Assembly (NCBI RefSeq): GCF_028583425.1
Contig: NC_072793.1
Span: 104,331,689 to 104,395,688, forward strand
Source: Eublepharis macularius
Lineage: Eukaryota > Chordata > Lepidosauria > Squamata > Eublepharidae
Direction: 5' to 3'
DNA: 64,000 nt
Part shown: positions 56,341 to 64,000 of the stretch, one piece after another
Layout: the number at the start of each line of letters is the position of its first letter
Numbering within the stretch: position 1 is the first letter of the stretch
Made by a program: the position numbers and the translations under genes
The notes under the pieces: generated by a model
What the model saw: only the letters and a program-made list of their open reading frames with translations
What the model was told of the DNA's origin: nothing
Database searches by the model: none

Positions 56341-56760
56341 AACAGGCTCTAGAAAAGTGATTCGGAGGGCCCCTTCCCGGTGGCAAGCAGGCACTTCTCA
56401 GCAGCCTGGAGCCAGAATGAGAGGGCACTGAGGGGAGGCGTGGGGAGGAATGCTCAGGCTGTGGATTTGGCAGGCCCCCTCCTGGCAATGTGCCTGCGCC
56501 TCCTCTCAAGTCCTCACCTCAGCGCCTTCCCACTCTGGTCTCCAGGCTGCTGCGAAGTGCCTGCTTGCTGCCGGGAGGAGTGCTCAGGCCGTCGATTTGC
56601 TGGCCCGTCTTGCAGAAGCAAGTGGGCACTTCGTGGTGTCCCTCAGACCAGAGCGGGGGGGGCACTGAGGGGAGGAGTGCTAAGGCCGTCTATTTTGTGC
56701 ACCCCCTCCTGGCAGCAAGCAGGCGCTTCGTAGCGGCCTCAAGGCCAGACTGTGCTTACG
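56341..56760. repeat. GC-rich tandem repeat, about three units
   Basis: GAGGAATGCTCAGGCTGTGG (56446), GAGGAGTGCTCAGGCCGTCG (56576) and GAGGAGTGCTAAGGCCGTCT (56675) start similar units with GCAAGCAGGCGCTTC-like phrases. Frames on the plus strand are artefacts. Confidence 0.6.
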
Positions 56761-57071
56761 CCAGGATAAAGAGCGAGTCATTGCCAATATGGCTAGCCTT
56801 TTCTATATAAAAGATGTGTGGAAGCTCAGGTGCAGATAGAGTCTGAGAATGGTAGGAATGTCTAACTTCACAGAGGTTATAATTCAAGGATGGGTGTATT
56901 TGTGGGTGGCCAAAAGATATTTATGATGTTTGAGAAACTTGTAATCATTAATTTTTCATAGACTTTGTTAAGATAAAATGTAGCAATAACTAAGTTTTTA
57001 TATACTATGAGAAGATTTTCAAATAGAAATAGCCTTGTCTGGTGTTTGAAGTTATAAGATAATGAGTTAGC

Positions 57072-57192
57072 CAAATCAAAGAGAGTCCAGTAGCACCTTT
57101 AAGACTAACCAACTTTATTGTATCATAAGCTTTTGAGAATCACAGTTCTCTTCGTCAGATGCATCTGACAAAGAGAACTGTGGTTCTATACT
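57072..57192. mobile_element. Penelope-like tail fragment, palindromic
   Basis: Inverted tail (GAGTCCAGTAGCACCTTTAA to CGTCAGATGCA) directly followed by forward GCATCTGACAAAGAGAACTG. Truncated on the right. Confidence 0.75.
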
Positions 57193-57885
57193 GAGTAGCA
57201 AACATAAAAGACTATGGTGAACCTCTTGCCAGGAATTAAATTATTTGATATAAAAAAGCTAAATAGATTCTTGGAGCTTCTTAAGTGCATGCCTATATCT
57301 GAATCAGGCCTCACCAGAGACATCCAGGACACTTGGCTGCCTGAGCCTCCTAGAAGTGGAGATGCCAAGGACTGAAGGAAGGTTTTTCAGCATGTGCTGT
57401 ACCTTGGGCCCAGTGGCATGAAGGATGGGGGGAAGGTAGGAATAATATACTCTACTATGGTACAAAGAAAAGCCTTCAACTTTAAGGTGTTTACAAATAA
57501 AAACTGTGATTTCTGCAAGTTGCAAGCTCTAAAGAAATACATGTCACTACAGCTCTAATTTTCTGTTTTGTGGGGCACTGATGGTAAATTCTGTCTCCCC
57601 CACTTGATTACTAGTGGCTGCCATCAAGGAAAATGATTGCTTTGAAGTCAAACTGATGCTTTATCTATGATGCTGTTTTACATATGGAAGTCATCAGCCA
57701 CTTGCTGCAGTCATAAATAAAGCAGCTTTGATCATTCCGCCTTGAGTGACACTGACTTTTCTAAGAGTAACTGCAAAAAATGGAGCTCTGTTCTCTTTGC
57801 TAAAACAAGACCAAGAGTTCCTTGTGATAGACCACGAATTGTTAGTATCTAAAATTAGAATAAAACTGAAGACAAATGAGGTTCC
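57193..57885. other. Non-coding sequence, no feature recognised
   Basis: Nothing recognised. Confidence 0.4.
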
Positions 57886-58640
57886 ACTCCCCCTAAAGGA
57901 TCAGATTTGTAGCTTGAAGGTGCTGCTGGACCTGGGCCTCTTGTTGGATAAAGAGGTGGCAGTGGTTGCCAGGGTACTTTTTACCAGCTTCAGCTGGTGT
58001 AGTACATGCCCTGGTAACATCTAGATTAGATTACTGCAATGTGTTGTATGTGGGGATGCCCTTGAAGACTGTCTTGAAGCTACAGTTGGTACAGAATGCT
58101 GCAGGCTAAATACTGGCTGGAGTGGGTTGTAGGGACCATTTCAGTCCAATCTTGTTCCATCTACACGGGCTCCCAATTTCATTCCATGCCCAATTAAAGG
58201 TGCTGGTATTGAGCTTTAAATTCCTATACAGCCTGGGACCAGCATACTTTGAGGACTGCCTTCTCCCATATGAAACTACCAATTCAATCTTTAGAGGCCC
58301 TGCTTCAGGTGCCCCCATCATGTGAAGCTAAATAGGTGGCAATCCAAGAAAGGACCTTCTGTCTTGGCAGCAAAACACTGGAACTCCCTCCCCAGAGAGA
58401 TTAGTCTGTTCCCCTCTATTCCTATCTTCCACCAGCAAGTGAAAACTTTTTTATTTTCTTTGGCATACCCCCAATAACTGTTATTGCCTCTCCTCCCTAT
58501 TCTTCATGTTATGTCTTTATTGAATTGTTTTAATACTATTTTAAATGTCGTTTTAAATTGTTTTTAGTGTTTAAATATTTGTTGCCTTGGGGTATGGTTA
58601 GAAAGATGGCATACAAATGTTTTTTAAAAACAAAAACACT
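57886..58640 (+). mobile_element. L2-type LINE 3' part
   Basis: Plus-strand remnants near 58022-58110 (LDYCN, then GMPLKT and QLVQNAA) and frame 58122-58325 (VLSFKFLYSLGPAYFEDCL) match the L2 C-terminus; an AT-rich tail ends near 58640. Stops throughout. Confidence 0.8.
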
Positions 58641-59639
58641 AAAAATCATAGTGCCAAAATATAATTAAATACTATTCCTGAAGATTTTAAAGACCATGTA
58701 AAGTACAGGTGTGCATTACTGAAGTTCAATTGAATGTGAACCAGAAAAAACTAGATTGAAACCAAAGATATTATCAAGGAAGAATGCACTAAGACTGTAG
58801 CAAAAAACAAACACACAACCCCCCAAAGCCTCGATGACTAATGAAACTTCTTAAAATTGCTAAATGCAGATAAGAAGCAAAAGTAAAAGATGACAGAATC
58901 AGAATTCTAAATGCAGCTTTTCAGTGACTTGCACAGAGACAAAGAGCACAATTATCATAACCAGTGCAAAGAGACAGAAGACAACCAAAGAAGAACAGCA
59001 GACCTGTTCCACAAGACTGAAGAAATCAAAGGAAATTCAAACCACAGCTAGGAATGTTGAAAGATAAACACAGAAACACACTATCTGATCAGGACAACAT
59101 ATTTACATGGAAATACAGTGAATGATAGTTTTGTTTTTCTGCCAAAAGTTATGACTGCCTTTAGATAAACTGAATATTTGTGGTTTTCAATAACCAAAGT
59201 AAAATTCTAACCATCAGTGGTTAATTTGCAAGCAAATATTTGGGCATAAGTAGTCTGTAAGCATAGTTACCTGTCTGAGGCTTATTTTACATTGGATGCT
59301 TGTTGCTGAAGATGGGACAATTTTAAAATATTTGGAGCTTCCATCTTTGGACACGCAGGTACTTATTTGTGACTACAGTAGTCCACTCTTTCTCACTCAC
59401 AAACAACAATATTCAACTTATTGACACAAAAGGAAGCCGGTAGCAATTTGAGTGTTTTTAATTTTCTTACAACCACTTAAAACGGTCATGAAGTACCACA
59501 AAATTATGTACATTTTTACAGAAAAAACCAAGCAAAATAATGTAAGATATTTTAAAACCTTTTGATACACCTATCCAGCAAAAGAGCAAGTTTGCATGTG
59601 CATATTCCTCCTTTTTTTATATTTTACTTTTTAAAGCAC

Positions 59640-59640
<1 letters not shown>
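58641..59640. other. Non-coding sequence, no feature recognised
   Basis: Nothing recognised. Confidence 0.4.

Positions 59641-59670
<30 letters not shown>
59641..59670. repeat. (TC)n microsatellite
   Basis: About 13-14 uninterrupted CT units. Confidence 0.95.
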
Positions 59671-59673
<3 letters not shown>

Positions 59674-62600
59674 ATCAAGGAAAAATACAGCAAGCAAGAG
59701 GGGCAACACAATATACATTTTAAAATTCTTTTTTAAAAAAGAACAAAGCAGGGAAAGTGCATGTCCAATGAGCTATTACAACAAGCAGATCTACATATAT
59801 GCTGGCAGTATCTGCCCTAGGGGCTCTTCCAAGAGATTTCTGATTGTCTGTAAAACATCAACAGAATTGATTTAGAGGAGGATGGAAAAAATGGGTGATG
59901 TGTGTATATGACAGTGAAACAGGATTGTAGCAGATGACGGCAGATATGAAGACTCAACAGATATATTAAAAGAAACTGTTCCAGGAGCTTTTCCAGGTGA
60001 TGGCTAAAGTGACAACCTCTTTACTGAAACTCATTTTTAAATTAATTCTACCCAGTCACTCAGTCCCAGCTGTCCCATACTACTGTGCATTTGATGCCAT
60101 GACTCTTGGGGGGGTCAGGAAGAAGCAACTTGTGGCCTTCTATAACATTTGGCTCCTTATTGCTGATGTTTGATTAATCAAATAGACTGCAGTATGAGGA
60201 CTGTCAGTGTTTTCTGATGAGCAGGTAGGTACAATGGAATAGCTACTGTACTAACAGCCTCACCTGTTTTGGTAGTTTTTAGATAGGATATAGAAAGCAA
60301 TTGATGCTAGTGGTATTCACTAAACAACCTCTCTGCCATAAACAGAACCAGTGTGTGTGTGTGTGTGTATGAGGGAGGGATAACTGCATGCATACAGTTA
60401 GCACCACTGCTCAAAATCCATCCTAATCTTTCCCCCATGATGCTGCCTCAAAAACAAGATCTCATTGAATGATTTGATAAAAGTTAAAATGTCAGCACAA
60501 GTTCCTAGCAAGCAAGCTGATAAGGTTTTCAGGCAAAGGCAATTCCTTTGTGCTTAGCAAATCTTGGGTATTTTGAAAACTTTCACAGTAGACAACAATC
60601 CTAGACAAAGTTGAAAATTGCTAAGATCTGCTTTATATAAAACGCTGATCTCTGGTAGATTGACATTTGGCAACACATCTTGTGTGAAATTAATAAAACT
60701 TCATCGTATTTATAGAGAGGCAGAGGCAAATACGCACACTGCCTGTTCTGCAGTTAAACGTTTCAATTTGGCATATTTATGAAATATTCTTCTCATGTAC
60801 TATTAAACTCCTTTGAGCTCATTAGCCTTTGGTGAATAATGCATACAAAATCTCTGCACATTGTATGAAAAAGGTGTGCTAGATTCAGTAAGTAAATGAT
60901 ACAATATATTGCTATTCATTTAGTAATTAACTATTTCTATCTTCTTGCAAAGCATTTATGTAATGGGGGCAGTTAAGGCTCCCTTTGATGGCTCAATCAT
61001 CATACTAGGATTTAAATATGACATAGAAAGTTTAACAATGTCAAATTCTTTCCCCAAGAACCATCTTCTTCAAATCCAGAATTTGGTACAAGCTCTACAA
61101 GTTAGTTACTTATTTTCTTCCCCATCTGGTCTTTGAATATTTACTAAGCATTATAAAAGTGGTAACTATACCCAGAGAGGTAAGTCCAGGATCATATTAA
61201 TTTTTATTAGTAATGTGAAACACTCTATGTTGCTTTAATATGGACCAATTTTATATGTTAATATTTTTCTAGCTGCTCAAGCAAATTGCAGTTTTCCAAA
61301 AAAAGCCAATCCTAAGGAAAACCTGCTTTATTGCCTATAAGTTACAGCAGTACGTAAGTATTTATTTTAATGGAGGTCTTCGTGTAGCAGGTAGGCCACA
61401 GAGACATGAAAATTATGTTTACCTTTCCCTGCTCTCTTCTTTGGGGGAAGGTATATTGCAGACCTTAAAGCCAATGGGGTGTGCAGGCACTCTCTCAGCG
61501 GGAGAATATCATTGGCACAGTAAAAATATACAATGTTATCTAACTTTGCAGACTTTCCCCCACTCCTCTACAATAATGCAAGAACCTTTTAAATGTCGTA
61601 TCAGTACTAAGTCAGGTAAGACTCCAATTGAAACTATTTGGGCAATAAATGGAAAGAGATGAAGGGTTTGGTAGATGAAGTTACATTTTTACTGAAGTAT
61701 GAGAATATTTCAAAAGTACTTAGGAACTGAATGCTTTGTAGATTGTGTCAAACCCTTTACACTCCAGCCCACAAGAATTGCCTCAAGAAATGCAGTATAC
61801 AAGTACCCGTGTGTTGCATAGAAATGACTTATTAAAAGTAACAATGGAAAGCATCTCTCTTTTTGAAACTCCCTAAATGGATCCCACTGGGACCAAACTG
61901 CTAAAGCAAGACAGAAATATCAGCTTATAAATATATCCTGCATAGCCAGCTCCTACTCCACTGGCCTCAAAAACAGTTGACTTATTTACAGCAATGCATG
62001 AAGTATGAAAATTTTACTTAAAAAACTCTGAAAAATCTTTGACATAAAAGTTTCTACATATGGGCTTCTTATGATTTCTTTCAGATTATTTTTTGTCAAA
62101 AGATACCCAACAACTGCCCACTGAACAGAGCAAACGATACACTAAAGTTGAATGATGGGGAAAATTGATTTTTTTCCCTGTGCCAAATAGAGATGCTCAG
62201 AAACCAACCCACCTACCCATACACAAAGTGCATTTTTTATAATAAACCAACCAGCTGAATAGTACTAACTTCAATATACAAATACAGCTGCAAACTCAGC
62301 TTATGAGTTAATTTACATAGCCTTCCATGTACTAAATCTACTTTGGTTGAAACTTGGAAGTATGAAAGCTCTGGAGAATCATTCTGCAGCCACACTCTAG
62401 GATCTCATACTGATAGGAAAGTTCATTTTAAGGAAGGTTCTTTTAAGACACCTTCCTAAAGATAAGTATTTATGTATGTCCCCAGACAATCCCCAGAAAC
62501 ACAAGTTCCAACCTGTGAATCCCAAATATCCAGAGATCAAAGTGACCAGATATATTTCAAAGTTAGCATACATATAATAGGCAGAAGGGATAGCCCAGCA

Positions 62601-64000
62601 GAGAAAATGCAAAAACCTGGATCCTAATCAGTTTGAACCACTCTACGGAATTTGAAACCTACAATTCTTCATTAGTATGCAACAACCAAGAGTTGTTACA
62701 GTGGCAGGACGCTGTTTTATGGACAAAAAATTGCTGGGTTCTCTAAGAGCTACTCCAGTTTAAGTCCAATGATTTCAATGGGCTTAGACTGGAGTAATGC
62801 TTCTTAGGATTGCACTGTAAGAAGTCATGTGAATATTCATGGAACCCTATCTCCCAATGTGGACCCACAGTCATATGTATTGCATGAACTGTGCCACAAT
62901 GGACATCACAAGTTATGTTCCATTATATCCTTAACTAGATAAGGGAAGAACCACTCTATCCATGCTTTTACAGGCCAACCATAATTATATGGAGAAACCC
63001 ATAATATTTGACAATTGATATGAGCTCCACCTTTCTATTTATCCCTCCTCAACATATGCAAGGTCAGTTTTCAAACAAATGATTACAAGACAGAAAACTT
63101 AATCCCCGCATCGTTTCATTTTCCCTACAAAAACGTTAAAAATCTTTCCAAGGAGAACAAATTGCATTAATGAAGTTGTGTTTTTCTGCAGCTTTTTAGT
63201 TAAAAGCAGAACCATATGCTAACATTTAAATCCCCCCCCACACCTTTCATTCTGTGTCTTTAACAGCAGTGTGACTGGTAAAAATTCCGAGTATGACTGT
63301 CTCCACCACAGGAAAAACCATGCCCATAGCAGAGGCACAGAGCCTCTATCACAAGAAACAGAGTTGGTGTCCTGACTTCAGCAAAGCAGCTGTTGCATAG
63401 CCACACAGGTCCTTTTCCCTTGTAGTGCTTTCAGGCTGCAAAAGTAGAAAGCAACTTCCAAAGCCCGAATGTGGTTTTTCATATCAAAGCTTTTGGCCAC
63501 CCCACTTACCTTGACAATAAGCTTTCCTTTTAAAGTCTCTTTAAGACAAAACTACAACAGTTCTATGACTGCTAAGGAAAAGGAGATTTCCACCAATTTT
63601 TATCTTCTTGCACATGCTATCAGTTTGGCTCTTTCCAGACCATTACTAAAAATAATATTTCTCCCCTCAGAGGAGAGATGTCAAACCACCTTTATTTCTT
63701 AAAAGAAAAAGCTCTGGAACAAGCAACATTTGTGAAGATAGATAGGATTGCATTAACATCCAGGAGTCTTTTTCCTTCTCTCAAAGTGCAAGGCTCCAAA
63801 TGTCAGTTTATAAACAGTTTCCATGAGATCTTTCTTGGCTTCCCCTGCTGAAACAAGAGCAGGAGACTGCAGTTGTGCTTCAAAAAATGGATTTCAACTT
63901 GCTGCCTCTCCATCCTTAGTTAGCAAACTGCTGGTAAAAGGCAAATTTGACTCTTTCAATGTGATGGCAAAGTTTAATTGCTGGGCCAAGCTTCAAGTCC
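59671..64000. other. Repeat-poor non-coding sequence; possible 3' UTR of a neighbour
   Basis: This block has far fewer recognisable repeats than the rest of the window: a short GT tract near 60350 and one palindromic repeat at 62743-62818. No coding exon is recognised. In mammals the gene upstream of STIMATE is SFMBT1 in the same orientation (memory of synteny), so part of this could be its long 3' UTR on the minus strand. This is inference only. Confidence 0.25.
62743..62818. repeat. Small palindromic repeat, CAGTGCAATCCTA family
   Basis: CTACTCCAGTTTAAGTCC faces GGCTTAGACTGGAGTA, and the right end is TAGGATTGCACTGT. The left terminal part is lost. Confidence 0.7.

Overview
This window is vertebrate nuclear DNA, most likely from a squamate reptile (lizard or gecko type). 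It has one split protein-coding gene with GT/AG introns and a CpG-island promoter. Around it lie CR1 and L2-type LINEs, tRNA- and 5S-derived SINEs, hAT-like MITEs, Penelope-like elements and a chromovirus-type LTR retrotransposon, in the mixture typical of squamate genomes. Nothing bacterial is present. The species cannot be fixed from the sequence alone.

The gene is on the minus strand. I recognise it as STIMATE (TMEM110), the ER membrane regulator of STIM1. Exon 1 with the start codon is at 44382-44583, inside a CpG island with CCAAT and ETS motifs. Exons 2, 3 and 4 are at 12630-12678, 8147-8242 and 6517-6638. All junction phases agree, giving about 156 N-terminal codons. The remaining exons lie beyond position 1. 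Intron 1 is about 31.7 kb and holds most of the mobile elements. A decayed copy of exon 4 alone sits upstream of the promoter at 52792-52888.

Region by region: 1-6500 (intron 4) holds GC-rich repeat, a hAT-like MITE, a 170-bp perfect palindrome and old CR1/L2 LINEs. 6517-12678 holds exons 4 to 2 plus an L2 LINE and a tRNA-SINE. 12.7-44.4 kb (intron 1) holds SINEs, L2, hAT-like elements nested in an L2 and a CR1, a CR1 with a long open reading frame abutting a 5S-derived SINE, and a 5.6-kb LTR retrotransposon (31847-37417). 43.86-44.98 kb is the CpG island. 45.9-46.8 kb is a Penelope-like element with a GIY-YIG endonuclease reading frame and a perfect 12-bp target duplication. 47.84-51.37 kb is a 3.5-kb fold-back element whose arms carry a 61-bp minisatellite and whose loop holds another GC-rich repeat. 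51.5-58.6 kb holds more Penelope-like tails, CR1 and L2. 59-64 kb is mostly repeat-poor sequence of unknown role.

The most unusual observations are: the isolated STIMATE exon-4 copy; the fold-back element with symmetric minisatellites and a 10-bp target duplication; an apparent self-priming site in the LTR retrotransposon; a hammerhead-ribozyme-like core in the Penelope tails; and a 5S-derived SINE whose tail resembles that of a tRNA-derived SINE in the same window.
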